From: Leclercia sp. 29361
GTDB taxonomy: Bacteria > Pseudomonadota > Gammaproteobacteria > Enterobacterales > Enterobacteriaceae
DNA: 64,000 nt
Reading direction: 5' to 3'
Assembly (NCBI RefSeq): GCF_011290365.1
Contig: NZ_CP049786.1
Span: forward strand, 2,108,001-2,172,000
The position numbers and the translations under genes are program-made. Of this stretch, positions 37,334 through 50,899 are shown in pieces. The notes beneath the pieces are model-generated. The model ran no database searches. It was not told the origin of the DNA and worked only from the letters and a program-made list of their open reading frames with translations. Position 1 is the first letter of the stretch, and each line of letters starts with the position of its first letter.

Positions 37334-38052
37334 CGTAACGGCCGCCCGCCATCGACACCGAACGACCGGCCGGTCACATAGCAGCTGGTCAGAATGTAGT
37401 CGATTAAGTCGATCACCTCTTTTTCACCGGGGGCGATCTTCATCAGCGATTTATTTAGCGCCTGCTGGCGATAGTCGGCATCGTCGTGCTCGTTAAATAG
37501 GATCAGCGACGGGGCGATGGCGTTGACCTTCACCTCCGGGGCCAGCTTGCGGGCAAACGAGCGGGTCATGTTATCCAGCGCGGCTTTGCTGGCGGCATAG
37601 GCAATATGCTTATCGCTGCCCCGTTCTACCACGTAGTCGGTGAAGTGGATGATGTCGCTGGCAGCATGGCCATGACCGCGAAGCAGATCCTGCAGGGCAT
37701 GGTTCAGCAGGTAGGGGGCGTGAACGTGGATCTGCAGCATGCAGGAGAGGGTTTCGCTTAGCGAGGTCCCCGGAGTTTCCGACATCCATGCGCTGGCGTT
37801 ATGAATGATACCGCGTAACGCCGGGGTTTCGGCTTTCACGCGCTCGGCAAAGGCCAGAATTCCCTCGTCAGTGGAAAAATCGGCCTGAATGCAGGTCGCG
37901 CCCGCCTCGCACAGGGTGGCAATCGCGGGATATTTCGTCCGATAGCTGACGATCACCGGCTGATGAAGATTCAGAAAGTGGTGGGCAAGCGCGAGGCCGA
38001 TGCGACGGCCTCCGCCAGTAATCAGGATCGGGAGCGGCTTTGCGTGTCCCAT
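37330..38052 (-). CDS. folM: FolM, dihydromonapterin reductase (SDR family)
   Basis: The 240-residue short-chain dehydrogenase has the NADP-binding motif TGGGRRIG near residue 13 and the catalytic YAASK tetrad part near residue 150. It ends DGGRPLR. E. coli FolM (240) reduces dihydromonapterin and has weak dihydrofolate reductase activity. AAGGAG precedes the ATG. Upstream ydgI is on the same strand with a 38-base gap. Confidence 0.95.
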   Translation of the reverse strand: MGHAKPLPILITGGGRRIGLALAHHFLNLHQPVIVSYRTKYPAIATLCEAGATCIQADFSTDEGILAFAERVKAETPALRGIIHNASAWMSETPGTSLSETLSCMLQIHVHAPYLLNHALQDLLRGHGHAASDIIHFTDYVVERGSDKHIAYAASKAALDNMTRSFARKLAPEVKVNAIAPSLILFNEHDDADYRQQALNKSLMKIAPGEKEVIDLIDYILTSCYVTGRSFGVDGGRPLR

Positions 38053-38090
38053 CGTATTCTCCTTATCCGTTCGACGATGGGAAAAGTCGC

Positions 38091-39473
38091 TTATCCCATC
38101 AGCATCCACGTTGCCGGTAATGCGGCAACCAGTAACATTCCAATCAACACCATTTCACGGCGTTTAAGCGCGTGTTGCAGCTGATGCGTACGTCGGGCGT
38201 AAATAAACACCAGCAGCCCAGGCGCATAAAGTACCACGGAGAGCAGCAGATGCATCGGACCAGAGGCATACAGCAGCCATAAGCCATAAATACAGGCTCC
38301 CATTCCCACGACGGTGTGCATTGGGCGGGTCGCTATTTTTAACAAATATGCGCCCACCAGGAAATAGGGTACCAGAATCATTTCCGAGGCGATGGTTAAC
38401 AGCGTGTTATAGTCCGAACCTGTGAGCCAGATCAGCACCAGACAAACCTGCACGCTGATGTTGGTCAGCCACAGCGAGGCGGAAGGGGCACTGTTTTTGT
38501 TCTGACGGGCAAATAGACGGGGAAACGCTTTATGCGTCGCGGCCAGGAACGGCACTTCGGCCGCCATAATAGTCCAGCTCAGATAGGCCCCGCAGACCGA
38601 CACGATCAGCCCGGCGGCAATCACCACCTCGCCCCAGGACCCCATCATTTTGACCATCAGGCCCGCCATCGACGGGTTACGCATCTCCGCCAGCTCAGGG
38701 CGGGCGACCACGCCCAGGGAGAGCAGGGTAACCAGCAGATAAACGGTCAGCGCAGCCAGCACCGCCAGCAGCGTGGCGCGGCCAACATCCTGCTTATTGC
38801 GCGCCCGGGCCGATACCACCACCGCGCCTTCCACCCCGATAAACACCCACAGGGTGATGAGCATGGTGTTTTTCACCTGCTCCCAGACCGGGACGCCCAG
38901 CGCCACGCCGGAAAAGTCCATGCTGAACACATCGAGACGAAACGCGATAAACGCCAGCACCACAAACAGCCCCAGCGGCACCAGCTTCGCCAGGGTCGCG
39001 ACCAGGTTGATGCTCGCAGCGGTCTGCACGCCGCGCAGCACCAGGAAATGGACGAACCACAGTAGTACCGAGGAGCCGACGATGGACTGCCAGGTATTGC
39101 CATCGCCAAACAGGCGCAGTTCAGGCGTATCGGTAAAGAAACTCAGCGCAGAGAAGACGATCACCAGATAAGAGACGTTGGCGATCACCGCGCACAGCCA
39201 GTAGCCCCATGCGGAACAGAAGCCCACCAGCTCACCAAAGCCTTCACGGGCGTAGGTGAAAATGCCGCCGTCGAGATCGGGACGGATGCGCGTAAGCAGC
39301 AGCATGGCGAAGGCCAGCAGCAGGATCCCGACACCGGTGATCCCCCAGCCGATAAGCAGCGCGGACGGGCTGGCAACGGCTGCCATATTCTGCGGCAGAC
39401 TGAATACACCTGCACCGAGCATGGAGCTTAAAACAAGCGCAGTTAAAGCGCTCAGGCCAAGTTTCTTTTCCAT
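38091..39473 (-). CDS. ydgI: YdgI, APC-family amino acid antiporter (ArcD-like)
   Basis: The 460-residue permease has about 12 membrane helices and the APC basic amino acid/polyamine antiporter pattern (LSSMLGAGVFSLPQNMAA near the N-terminus). Length equals E. coli YdgI (460). It is annotated as an arginine/ornithine antiporter homologue, but the substrate is unproven. It is followed by folM. It precedes ydgH on the same strand. Confidence 0.93.
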   Translation of the reverse strand: MEKKLGLSALTALVLSSMLGAGVFSLPQNMAAVASPSALLIGWGITGVGILLLAFAMLLLTRIRPDLDGGIFTYAREGFGELVGFCSAWGYWLCAVIANVSYLVIVFSALSFFTDTPELRLFGDGNTWQSIVGSSVLLWFVHFLVLRGVQTAASINLVATLAKLVPLGLFVVLAFIAFRLDVFSMDFSGVALGVPVWEQVKNTMLITLWVFIGVEGAVVVSARARNKQDVGRATLLAVLAALTVYLLVTLLSLGVVARPELAEMRNPSMAGLMVKMMGSWGEVVIAAGLIVSVCGAYLSWTIMAAEVPFLAATHKAFPRLFARQNKNSAPSASLWLTNISVQVCLVLIWLTGSDYNTLLTIASEMILVPYFLVGAYLLKIATRPMHTVVGMGACIYGLWLLYASGPMHLLLSVVLYAPGLLVFIYARRTHQLQHALKRREMVLIGMLLVAALPATWMLMG

Positions 39474-39615
39474 TGGCTTCCTTTTTAAAAAGGGTCAGAT
39501 CCAGAATAATTATTTCGTCGAAGCGCATAAAAATGGTGGATCACACTAAGGCGCGGGATTTTACGGAGTGTCACGAAGGCATGCAATGAGGAAGGGCTGA
39601 ATTGTGCTTAGAAAG

Positions 39616-39644
39616 CCAAAAAAAAGGCGGCATTACGCCGCCTT
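39616..39644 (-). terminator. Intrinsic terminator of ydgH
   Basis: AAGGCGG(C) and (G)CCGCCTT pair around a short loop, followed on the reverse strand by eight T. It begins about 15 bases after the ydgH stop. Confidence 0.9.
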
Positions 39645-39659
39645 CGGGTATCTGATGAC

Positions 39660-40613
39660 TTATTTGTACAGATCGGCGCTGATGGTGATGTTATTACCGC
39701 GTTCCTGCCACTGGCGGGTGATGTGGTAATACTTGGCCCCTTTCTTCGCCGCACGCTTCGCCACCTGGTAGGAGATCTCGGTCATGTTGCCGTAGTTACC
39801 GGTGAACTTGATGCTGTCGAACGGCACCATCTGCGCAGCAGTGGCGTTGTTCAGCTCTTCAATTTTGGTGCCGTCGTTGAGGGTAACGCTGTAACGGCCG
39901 CCTTTGGTGGTCTGGGTTTCAAAGAAACGGCCCACACCGGCAACGGAGGCACCAGGCGCTGCGCTGGTTGCCACGCCAGGGATTTCCACTTTCTTCGCTT
40001 CTTCGCCGCCTTTAGCGATCGCTGCGCGACCTGCCTCAGAGTTGGCCGGGATCGCATCCGGGCTCTGCAGGATGCGTTTTTTGGCGTCTTTTTTGTAGAC
40101 GTAGGCGGTGATGCGCTGGTTGCCGCCATCGTTGGCATCGATCTGGCGAACGATGTAGTAAGAGTCAGCCCCTTTCGCCTTCGCGGCTTTGGTGATGGCG
40201 TCGTTCACATCCGGCTGGCTGCGGTAGAAGCCCTGAACGGTGACGGTATCAAACGGTTCAAGCATCACGGCCTGTTCTTTAGGCAGCTCCATCACATTGT
40301 TGATAACGCGATTTTTCTGCACTTCCGCTTTTGGGGCATTCTCTTTATACAGTGCAACGGTTACGCGCTGGTTGCCGCTGCTGCCGTATTCCGAGTTATC
40401 CACGACGTAAAATGCGGCGGCGCCCTCTTTATCGGCGCGTTTGGAGGCGGCATTGACCGCATCGCCAATGGAGTTAAAACGACCTACGATCGTAACGCTA
40501 TCGTAAGGTTTCGTAGCAGCCGCTTGCTCCGGCGTTAACTCTGTTGCGGCATTGGCAGACAGGGCGGTCGCAGCAAGGAGTGCGGACGCCAGGAGAGTGT
40601 TCTTAAGCTTCAT
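39660..40613 (-). CDS. ydgH: YdgH, periplasmic protein with three DUF1471 modules
   Basis: The 317-residue protein has a Sec signal peptide (LLAATALSANA) and three repeated DUF1471/YhcN-like modules, each ending in a pattern such as NQRVTVALYK, NQRITAYVYK and NITISADLYK. It is exported to the periplasm. E. coli YdgH (314) belongs to the same family as the small BhsA/McbA proteins, which are linked to stress and biofilm. It is divergent from pntA with a 536-base gap. Confidence 0.94.
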   Translation of the reverse strand: MKLKNTLLASALLAATALSANAATELTPEQAAATKPYDSVTIVGRFNSIGDAVNAASKRADKEGAAAFYVVDNSEYGSSGNQRVTVALYKENAPKAEVQKNRVINNVMELPKEQAVMLEPFDTVTVQGFYRSQPDVNDAITKAAKAKGADSYYIVRQIDANDGGNQRITAYVYKKDAKKRILQSPDAIPANSEAGRAAIAKGGEEAKKVEIPGVATSAAPGASVAGVGRFFETQTTKGGRYSVTLNDGTKIEELNNATAAQMVPFDSIKFTGNYGNMTEISYQVAKRAAKKGAKYYHITRQWQERGNNITISADLYK

Positions 40614-42679
<2,066 letters not shown>

Positions 42680-42686
42680 GGGGTAA

Positions 42687-44078
<1,392 letters not shown>

Positions 44079-44097
44079 CCCATATTTACGGTCGATA

Positions 44098-44123
44098 GAA
44101 AACCGCCCATCTGGGCGGTTTTC
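44098..44123 (+). terminator. Intrinsic terminator of pntAB
   Basis: GAAAACCGCCCA and TGGGCGGTTTTC form a 12-bp palindromic stem, with T-rich sequence after it. It is 20 bases after the pntB stop. Confidence 0.9.
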
Positions 44124-44190
44124 TCATTTCTGCAGGCTGTGCACGCTCACTGTCTATACTTTCCTTTTTTGCGTAAAGGGAGGAGGGAGC

Positions 44191-45306
44191 ATGCAGTTCT
44201 TGTCACGTTTCGATTTTTTGACGTTAATGATGACCCCCAGATTCTGGATTGGCTTTGCCACGGTGACGGTGGTAACACTGCTGATCTACTGGCTACTGAA
44301 ACGCCTCATCACCTTTGTCCATAAGGGCATTACCAACTGGGGTGACAAACATCCCGCCACCCACAAAATGCATTTTGTCCTCACGGAAATGCTCAACAGA
44401 ACCAGCCGGGTGCTGCTGTTTGTGGTCGCCTTTCTGTTTAGCCTACGGTTTGTCGAACTGCCGGATCGCCTCTACGGCGCCCTGAGCCATGCCTGGTTCC
44501 TGGTGCTGGCAATTCAGGTGGCGCTGTGGATGGATCAGGGGGTGGTCTCCTGGCTACGGCACGTGATGCTGGCCCCGGGCAGCCACAAAAACCCGGTTAC
44601 CCTGGTGATCACCGGGCTGATCCTGCGGGCGATTGTCTGGTCAGTGATGCTGCTGTCTATTCTGGCCAACGCAGGCGTTAACATCACCGCGCTGGTGGCC
44701 AGCCTGGGGGTAGGGGGTATTGCCATTGCGCTGGCGGTACAGACCATTCTCAGCGACGTCTTTGCCTCGCTCTCCATTGGTTTCGACAAGCCCTTTGAGA
44801 TCGGGGATTTTGTGGTGTTCAACGACGTGGCCGGGACGGTGGAGCATATTGGCCTTAAGACGACGCGTATTCGCAGCCTGAGCGGGGAACAGATTGTCTG
44901 CGGTAATGCGATCCTGCTTCAGCAAACCCTGCATAACTACAAGCGGATGCAGACCCGTCGTATCGTCTTTACCTTCGGCGTGGCCAGCGATACGCCGCCG
45001 GAAAAGCTGCGGGTTATTGGCGATAACGTGAAGAAGATCATCACTGACATCGGCGAAACGCGTTTTGACCGCGCCCACCTGCTCGGTTTTGATAAGGACA
45101 GGCTCACCTTTGAAGTGGTGCATATCGTCAACACGGCGGATTACAACAAGTACATGGATATCCAGCAGGAGATCAATATCCGTATTCTTGAGAGCCTGAA
45201 TGATGAAGGAGTAAAACTGGCCTTGCCAAGCATGGTGCTGCATGCGCCTTGGATGAAAGAGGGCGAGGGCTCGCAACAGCCGCCGCAGCCCGTCACTCAG
45301 AGCTAA
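44191..45306 (+). CDS. MscS-family mechanosensitive channel
   Basis: The 371-residue membrane protein has several N-terminal helices, then the MscS pore helix and beta domain (LVASLGVGGIAIALAVQTILSDVFASL, FDKPFEIGDFVVFNDVAGTVEHIGLKTTRIRSL). It should open under membrane tension. E. coli has ynaI beside uspE, but the sequence is clearly different from YnaI (343 residues), so no symbol is given. A strong GGAGG ribosome site precedes the ATG. Its terminator is shared with uspE. Confidence 0.93.
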   Translation: MQFLSRFDFLTLMMTPRFWIGFATVTVVTLLIYWLLKRLITFVHKGITNWGDKHPATHKMHFVLTEMLNRTSRVLLFVVAFLFSLRFVELPDRLYGALSHAWFLVLAIQVALWMDQGVVSWLRHVMLAPGSHKNPVTLVITGLILRAIVWSVMLLSILANAGVNITALVASLGVGGIAIALAVQTILSDVFASLSIGFDKPFEIGDFVVFNDVAGTVEHIGLKTTRIRSLSGEQIVCGNAILLQQTLHNYKRMQTRRIVFTFGVASDTPPEKLRVIGDNVKKIITDIGETRFDRAHLLGFDKDRLTFEVVHIVNTADYNKYMDIQQEINIRILESLNDEGVKLALPSMVLHAPWMKEGEGSQQPPQPVTQS

Positions 45307-45336
45307 AAAAAAGCCCGCCGTTATGGCGGGCTTTTC
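45303..45336. terminator. Bidirectional terminator between the MscS gene and uspE
   Basis: AAGCCCGCC / GGCGGGCTT pair with a 5-base loop, flanked by A and T runs on both sides. It lies directly at the end of the channel gene and nine bases before the uspE stop. Confidence 0.9.
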
Positions 45337-45344
45337 ACTGTGAG

Positions 45345-46295
45345 TTAATCGTCTTCGTCGTCGTCCAGTTCAACCGGGGTTTGATACTGGTCCGGCTTAA
45401 TGACCAGCAGGTCACAGCGCAGATGATCGATCACCTGTTCCGCCGTATTACCCAAGAAGGCGGCAGAGATACCGGTGCGACCGATGGTGCCCAGCACCAC
45501 GATCCCCGCCTGCAGATGCTCTGACAGATCCGGGATCACCTCTTCAGGCAGACCTTTCTCGACGTGGGTCAACTTCTCATCAATACCGAATTTCTGTCGC
45601 AACGCTTTCATCGCCAGCAGGTGCTGACCGCGAATGGCGTCGTTATACACGCTCGGATCAAATTCCGGCAGTTCGATAGCAATGTTGATCGGGGTAATCG
45701 GGTAGGCGCCCACCAGGTGGACTTCGGTATGGTTGACCTGCTCGGCGAGCTGGATGGTCTCTTTCACCAGCTTTTCGTTCAGGGCGTTGTGATAGTTCTC
45801 TTCGCTGGCGAGATTCACCGCCACCACCGCTTTACCGCCTTCCGGCCACGGCTGGTCTTTCACCATCCACACCGGGCACGGGCATTTACGCAGCAGGTGC
45901 CAGTCGGTCGGGGTGAAGATCACCGCTTCCAGCTTGTCGTGCTGGTGGGCCATCTTCAGCAACAGGTCATGTTGGCCGCTGACCACTTCCTGGATGATGG
46001 CTTCGAACGGACGGTTGTGCCACACCACTTTGATCTCAATGGGGACACCGGCTTCAAGATAGAATTTTGCCTGCTCGCGGATCCAGGCGGTACGCTGGCT
46101 GATCACTCCCTGACGCATAGCGGTGCGTTCGTCAGGCGACAGAAGGGTGGTCATTTCGTAAGAAAAGTCATATATCGGCAGAAACGCTTTAATTCTGCCA
46201 CCAATCCGTTGATGTAAATAGACAGCTCGTCGTAACGCCGGTTGATCGTCCTGATTAGGATCGATGGCCACCAGCATGTTTTGATACTTTGCCAT
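45345..46295 (-). CDS. uspE: Universal stress protein E
   Basis: The 316-residue protein is two tandem Usp domains, the second with an ATP-binding-like [21 protein letters not shown]. Length equals E. coli UspE (316). It is cytosolic and linked to stress tolerance, motility and aggregation. AAGGAG precedes the ATG. It follows fnr on the same strand with a gap of about 130 bases. An inverted repeat stands in that gap. Confidence 0.96.
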   Translation of the reverse strand: MAKYQNMLVAIDPNQDDQPALRRAVYLHQRIGGRIKAFLPIYDFSYEMTTLLSPDERTAMRQGVISQRTAWIREQAKFYLEAGVPIEIKVVWHNRPFEAIIQEVVSGQHDLLLKMAHQHDKLEAVIFTPTDWHLLRKCPCPVWMVKDQPWPEGGKAVVAVNLASEENYHNALNEKLVKETIQLAEQVNHTEVHLVGAYPITPINIAIELPEFDPSVYNDAIRGQHLLAMKALRQKFGIDEKLTHVEKGLPEEVIPDLSEHLQAGIVVLGTIGRTGISAAFLGNTAEQVIDHLRCDLLVIKPDQYQTPVELDDDEDD

Positions 46296-46376
46296 ACAGG
46301 TCTCCTTACTACTGTCACCACAGTCTGTAATTAAAAGAGTAACCTATATATCTGAAATGAAACAGAGGGGAAGATT

Positions 46377-46414
46377 TGCCAGATCAATAAATCAGTAAAA
46401 TTATCGATCTGGCA
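46377..46414. repeat. Inverted repeat downstream of fnr
   Basis: TGCCAGATC (46377-46385) and GATCTGGCA (46406-46414) are perfect inverted copies, 20 bases apart, between fnr and uspE. There is no T-run, so it is not a clear terminator. It may be a protein-binding site or an mRNA-end structure. Confidence 0.6.
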
Positions 46415-46429
46415 GGGAATCAGAGGACG

Positions 46430-47182
46430 TTATGCCACGTTACGCGAGTGGCCCGCCAGCACTGCCAGCGCTTCACCGTTTTCAATGGTGATATATTTGC
46501 CTTTCACCGCCAGCATCCCACTTTTCTGGAAACGACCCAGCAGACGGCTGATGGTTTCCACGGTCAGGCCCAGATAGTTACCGATATCGCCACGGGTCAT
46601 GGTCAGACGGAACTCACGCGGAGAAAAACCGCGCTCGGCGAAACGACGGGAGAGGTTGTAGATAAACGCCGCCAGACGCTCTTCAGCGTTCTTCTTGGAC
46701 AGCAGCAGGATCATGTCCTGATCGCCTTTGATCTCACCGCTCATCAGACGCATCATCTGCTGGCGCAGGTTCGGCATTTTGCCTGACAGGTCGTCGAGGG
46801 TTTCAAACGGGATTTCGCAAACCATTGAGGTTTCCAGCGCCTGCGCAAAGCTCGGGTGGTTACCGGTGCCAATGGCATCAAAGCCCACCAGATCGCCCGC
46901 CAGGTGGAAGCCGGTGATCTGCTCGTCGCCCTGCTCGGTGATGGTATAGCTCTTGATGGTGCCAGAACGGATAGCGTACAGCGATTTCAGTTCGTCTCCC
47001 GCTTTAAACAGCGTCTGCCCTTTCTGAATCGGCTTTTTACGCTCGATAATATTATCAAGCTGATCAAGCTCGTGCTCATTCAGGGTAAACGGGATACAGA
47101 GCTGGCTGATGCTGCAGTCCTGACAATGGATAGCACAACCGCCAGACTGAATGCGTCGAATAATTCGCTTTTCCGGGATCAT
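46430..47182 (-). CDS. fnr: FNR, oxygen-sensing transcription regulator
   Basis: The 250-residue CRP/FNR-family regulator is nearly identical to E. coli FNR. The [4Fe-4S] ligands Cys20, Cys23, Cys29 and Cys122 are all present ([14 protein letters not shown] and SMVCEIP). The C-terminal HTH includes [16 protein letters not shown]. It activates anaerobic respiration genes. The ATG at 47182 matches E. coli. A TTG four codons upstream is open but the ribosome site does not favour it. An FNR box upstream indicates autoregulation. Confidence 0.98.
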   Translation of the reverse strand: MIPEKRIIRRIQSGGCAIHCQDCSISQLCIPFTLNEHELDQLDNIIERKKPIQKGQTLFKAGDELKSLYAIRSGTIKSYTITEQGDEQITGFHLAGDLVGFDAIGTGNHPSFAQALETSMVCEIPFETLDDLSGKMPNLRQQMMRLMSGEIKGDQDMILLLSKKNAEERLAAFIYNLSRRFAERGFSPREFRLTMTRGDIGNYLGLTVETISRLLGRFQKSGMLAVKGKYITIENGEALAVLAGHSRNVA

Positions 47183-47201
47183 AGGTTTGCTCAAGCCTTA
47201 A

Positions 47202-47215
47202 TTGATATTGGTCAA
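47202..47215. promoter_or_regulatory. FNR box upstream of fnr
   Basis: TTGAT-ATTG-GTCAA matches TTGAT-N4-ATCAA in 9 of 10 fixed bases. It lies 20 bases before the fnr start. E. coli fnr is known to repress itself at such a site. Confidence 0.8.
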
Positions 47216-47364
47216 TTTTAACATCTTTTTGGACCCGGCGTAAGCCTGGTAAACCATCAATCAGGACAAGAAGCGTGAATGCGGTAGCATGTTCTTGAAA
47301 TTCCACAAATTAGCTGCGGACTTTATCGCTAACATAAGGAAAATTAAGCACTAAAAGCCTGGAA

Positions 47365-47880
47365 CTACAGCAATAAATACCCTTCGTGACGCAGCAACCA
47401 CTCCTTGCGCTGCACCCCGCCGGCATAGCCGGTCAGGGTACCGTTGCGGCCGATCACGCGATGGCAGGGCACTACAATACTGACCGGGTTTGACCCGTTT
47501 GCGGCACCCACCGCGCGCGCCGCGCCCGGGCGTCCGAGCTGTTCCGCCAGCTGACCATAATGCATCACCTGACCGCAGGGAATGGATCGCAACGCCTGCC
47601 AGACTTCACGCTGAAAAGGGGTGCCGGCCGTGGCGGTCGGCAGAGTGTCAATAATGCTGAGATCGCCCTCGAACCAGGCGGCCAGCTTATCGCTAAGCCC
47701 GCCTGGATTGCTGGCGCTGATACGCTCGTAGCCCTGCGCCCGGTAGTGGATATTGAGCAGCTCCACCATCCGGTTGCTGTGCTCCTCCCACTCGACGGCG
47801 CGCAGGTTGAACTGCTCATCCGCAATCACCCACAGCGGACCCAGCGGGGTGGCAATTTTATCTTCGAGTAATCTCAGCAT
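47365..47880 (-). CDS. ogt: O6-alkylguanine-DNA alkyltransferase Ogt
   Basis: The 171-residue protein has the active-site motif [12 protein letters not shown], with acceptor Cys near residue 139. It directly removes O6-alkyl groups from guanine by suicidal transfer. Length equals E. coli Ogt. It lies between abgT and fnr on the same strand. The gap to the abgT stop is 10 bases, so readthrough is possible. Confidence 0.97.
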   Translation of the reverse strand: MLRLLEDKIATPLGPLWVIADEQFNLRAVEWEEHSNRMVELLNIHYRAQGYERISASNPGGLSDKLAAWFEGDLSIIDTLPTATAGTPFQREVWQALRSIPCGQVMHYGQLAEQLGRPGAARAVGAANGSNPVSIVVPCHRVIGRNGTLTGYAGGVQRKEWLLRHEGYLLL

Positions 47881-47890
47881 ATGCTCTTCC

Positions 47891-49417
47891 TTAATTCAGT
47901 CGCGGGTAGACCCCCGGCCCGATGGGCAGGCCGACAAGATACCATGCCACCAGCATGAGCAACCATACTCCTAAAAAGATAAGCGGATAGGGCAGCACCA
48001 GCGAATAGTAGGTACCCAGTTTGGCCTCGGGCTTGTAGCGCTGCAGAAAGCCTAAAAACAGCGGCACGAACGGCGACACCGGGGCCAGCGGGATCACCGA
48101 GGAATCCGCCACGCGGAACAGGATCTGCGCGAAGGCCGGGTGGAAGCCCAGCAGCATAAACATCGGCACGAAGATCGGGGCCAGAATCGACCAGATGGCC
48201 GAGCCGCTGGCGATAAACATGCACAGCAGGGAGGAGAGTAGCGCCAGGCCGACAAACGCGGGCACGCCGCTCAGGCCGGCAGTTTCCAGCAGGTCGGTCA
48301 GGCCCACCGCCATAAACTTGCCCATGTTGCTCCAGTTAAACATGGCCACAAACTGCGCCAGCGGGAACACCATTACGATAAACCCGGCCATCTCCTTCAT
48401 CGGCTCGATCATCAGCTGAGGCAGATCGCCCTGACGACGCACTTTCCCGGTGGCGATGCCGTACGCCAGCGACACCACAAAGAAGAAGAGGATGATCAGC
48501 GGCACGATGCCTTTGATAAACGGCGAGGGCAGCACGGTGTGCTGGACCGGATCGCGCAGGATGCCGTTCTCCGGCACCACCATCAGGGCGATGGCGGCGA
48601 TAAACAGTAGGGACACTACTCCGGCAACCCGCAGCCCGCGACGCTGCTCCGGCGACAGCGCATCCAGCTTCTCGTCGCTGCTACCCTGCCACTTGCCCAG
48701 ACGTGGCTCCACGATCTTATCGGTGATCAACCCCCCGACAATCGTCAGCACAATCACCGAGCTGGCCATAAAGTACCAGTTGTCGATCACGCTGACGTGC
48801 ATCGCAGCATCGATGGTTTTGGCCGCTTCGGTGCTGATACCGGAGAGCAGCACGTCGGTGGTGACGATCAGCAGATTAGCGGTAAAACCACACCCGACCC
48901 CGGCAATCGCCGCCAGCAGGCCTGCCACCGGATGACGCCCGACGGCGAGGAAGATCAGCGCGCCCATCGGGGGCATAATCACCAGTGCCGCATCCGAGGA
49001 GATATGGCTGAAGAAGGCGATAAACAGCACCATATAGCTGGCGTAACGCGCGTTGACCTGAGAGGCCATTTTCACCATCAGGGCCGGCAGCAGGCCGGAA
49101 CGTTCGGCCAGTCCGGCACCCAGCACCAGGGCGAGGATCGCCCCCAGCGGGGCAAAGCCGCTAAAGTTTTTGATCACATTCGGTAAAAACCAGTGCAGCC
49201 CTTCGACGCTCAGCAGGTTTTTAACTGCCACCATGCTGCCATCGGCCGGGTTGCGGGCGCTGACGTTAAAGGCCGACAGCACGGCGGTGGCCACGGCCAG
49301 GATCACAATCAAATAAACGAACAGCAGGAAAGGGTGCGGCACTTTGTTGCCGACTCTTTCAACCCAACCATAGAGCTTACCGGTAGGGGAATGCGAAGGT
49401 ATGGAAGACATACTCAT
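47891..49417 (-). CDS. abgT: AbgT, p-aminobenzoyl-glutamate transporter
   Basis: The 508-residue AbgT-family permease has about 12 membrane segments and long near-identity to E. coli AbgT (508). It imports the folate breakdown product p-aminobenzoyl-glutamate, which AbgA and AbgB then cleave. It is the last gene of the abgABT operon. GAGG lies seven bases before the ATG. Confidence 0.97.
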   Translation of the reverse strand: MSMSSIPSHSPTGKLYGWVERVGNKVPHPFLLFVYLIVILAVATAVLSAFNVSARNPADGSMVAVKNLLSVEGLHWFLPNVIKNFSGFAPLGAILALVLGAGLAERSGLLPALMVKMASQVNARYASYMVLFIAFFSHISSDAALVIMPPMGALIFLAVGRHPVAGLLAAIAGVGCGFTANLLIVTTDVLLSGISTEAAKTIDAAMHVSVIDNWYFMASSVIVLTIVGGLITDKIVEPRLGKWQGSSDEKLDALSPEQRRGLRVAGVVSLLFIAAIALMVVPENGILRDPVQHTVLPSPFIKGIVPLIILFFFVVSLAYGIATGKVRRQGDLPQLMIEPMKEMAGFIVMVFPLAQFVAMFNWSNMGKFMAVGLTDLLETAGLSGVPAFVGLALLSSLLCMFIASGSAIWSILAPIFVPMFMLLGFHPAFAQILFRVADSSVIPLAPVSPFVPLFLGFLQRYKPEAKLGTYYSLVLPYPLIFLGVWLLMLVAWYLVGLPIGPGVYPRLN

Positions 49418-49453
49418 GGGCGTTCCTCGGGAGTGTTGTGTTGTTATGTTTTA

Positions 49454-50899
49454 TTATTTTAAAGGTGACGGCGTCACGTTTTCTGGGATCGGGCAGACGT
49501 ACGGTTTTTCATTTAACTGTTGAGCAAACTCCTCGCGGCAGGCGGCCAGCAGCGCCGGATCCTGCAGCAGTGCCAGGGCAGTAGCGCCCATCACTTTTCC
49601 GGCCAGCAGCATCCCCTTATGGGCGATAGAGGTGCGGCCCTGGGCCACCAGCTGCCAGGTGTGCAGCGGTGTGCCGACGGTAAAGCAGGGGCTGAAGCAC
49701 TGGGCGACCGGCATTTTCCAGCTGACGTCGCCCACGTCGGTGGAGCCCGCCAGCACGTTATCGGTGATGGCATACGGGGCAACCTCATCCACCAGCAGGG
49801 TCTGCTGATGCCGACGGGCAAACTGCTTGCCGTCTTCTCCGCCGGTAGCGGCGATATTTTTCAGGCTGTTTTGCAGATCGTTGTCGGTCAGCGTGGCGCG
49901 GATCTCCGCCGCAAAGGCGCGTTCTTCCACGCTCCATGCCGGGGTGCCGAAATGCTGAAGAGCGCTGTACATGGCGGCCTCCAGCGTGCGGTTCGGCAGA
50001 TAGCTGGAGCAGGCTTTATCGAAGCGGCGTTCAACGCTGGTTTCGGTCATCAGCGCTGCGCCCTGGGCAATCTTTTCGATCCGCTCGTAGATCTGCTGCG
50101 CATCGGCCATCTCCGGGGCGCGGATCAGATACAGCACTTCCGCCTGGGCCTGCACCACGTTTGGAGAGATCCCGCCGGTATCGGTGATGGCGTAGTGGAC
50201 GCGGGCTTTTTCAATGATGTGCTCGTTGAGGAAGTTGGTCCCGGTGGTCATCAGGGTGACGGCGTCCAGCGCGCTGCGCCCCAGATGCGGGGAGTTGGCG
50301 GCATGGGCTGCGGTACCGTGGAAACGCCACGCCGCCTGGATGTTGGCTAAAGTGCTGACGTTAAACATCCCGGCAAAGGCTTCCGGATGCCAGGTGACCG
50401 CGGCGTCCACGTCGTCGAACAGCCCTTCGCGCACCATAAAGGTTTTACCCGATCCGCCTTCTTCGCCAGGGCAGCCGTAAAAACGCACCGTCCCGCTGCC
50501 GCCGTGCTGCTCCAGCCAGGACTTTGCCGCCACCGCAGCCGCCAGCCCGGCGGTGCCGAGCAGGTTATGCCCGCAGCCGTGGCCGTTGGCCCCCGGGGTC
50601 TCGGTTTGCGGGGTGGCGCAGTGCGCCTGCTGGCTTAACCCTGCCAGGGCATCGTACTCCCCCAGAATGGCAATCACCGGTTGCCCCTCGCCGTAACTGG
50701 CGATAAAGGCGTTCGGCACGCCGCCCGCCTCGCGGGTCAGGCTAAAACCTTCCGCTTCCAGGGCGCTGGCCAGCCGTTCAGCGGACCAGAACTCTTCGAA
50801 GCGGGTCTCAGGATGATCCCAGATCTCATCGGCAATCCTGGTAAAGTGCTGAGATCGGGTGTCGATAGCATCCTCAATAAAACGGTACATGCTCTGCAT
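49454..50899 (-). CDS. abgB: AbgB, p-aminobenzoyl-glutamate hydrolase subunit B
   Basis: The 481-residue M20-family peptidase has the metal-ligand motif [13 protein letters not shown] near residue 108 and ligand stretch [13 protein letters not shown]. It forms a heteromer with AbgA to release p-aminobenzoate from p-aminobenzoyl-glutamate. Length equals E. coli AbgB. Its ATG overlaps the abgA stop by one base (TAATG), so translation is coupled. The longer frame to 50917 is not conserved. Confidence 0.97.
   Translation of the reverse strand: MQSMYRFIEDAIDTRSQHFTRIADEIWDHPETRFEEFWSAERLASALEAEGFSLTREAGGVPNAFIASYGEGQPVIAILGEYDALAGLSQQAHCATPQTETPGANGHGCGHNLLGTAGLAAAVAAKSWLEQHGGSGTVRFYGCPGEEGGSGKTFMVREGLFDDVDAAVTWHPEAFAGMFNVSTLANIQAAWRFHGTAAHAANSPHLGRSALDAVTLMTTGTNFLNEHIIEKARVHYAITDTGGISPNVVQAQAEVLYLIRAPEMADAQQIYERIEKIAQGAALMTETSVERRFDKACSSYLPNRTLEAAMYSALQHFGTPAWSVEERAFAAEIRATLTDNDLQNSLKNIAATGGEDGKQFARRHQQTLLVDEVAPYAITDNVLAGSTDVGDVSWKMPVAQCFSPCFTVGTPLHTWQLVAQGRTSIAHKGMLLAGKVMGATALALLQDPALLAACREEFAQQLNEKPYVCPIPENVTPSPLK

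Noticed and set aside
47182-47194. TTG start four codons upstream of fnr
   Set aside because: The conserved FNR N-terminus is [10 protein letters not shown], and the AAGG stretch fits poorly with the TTG.
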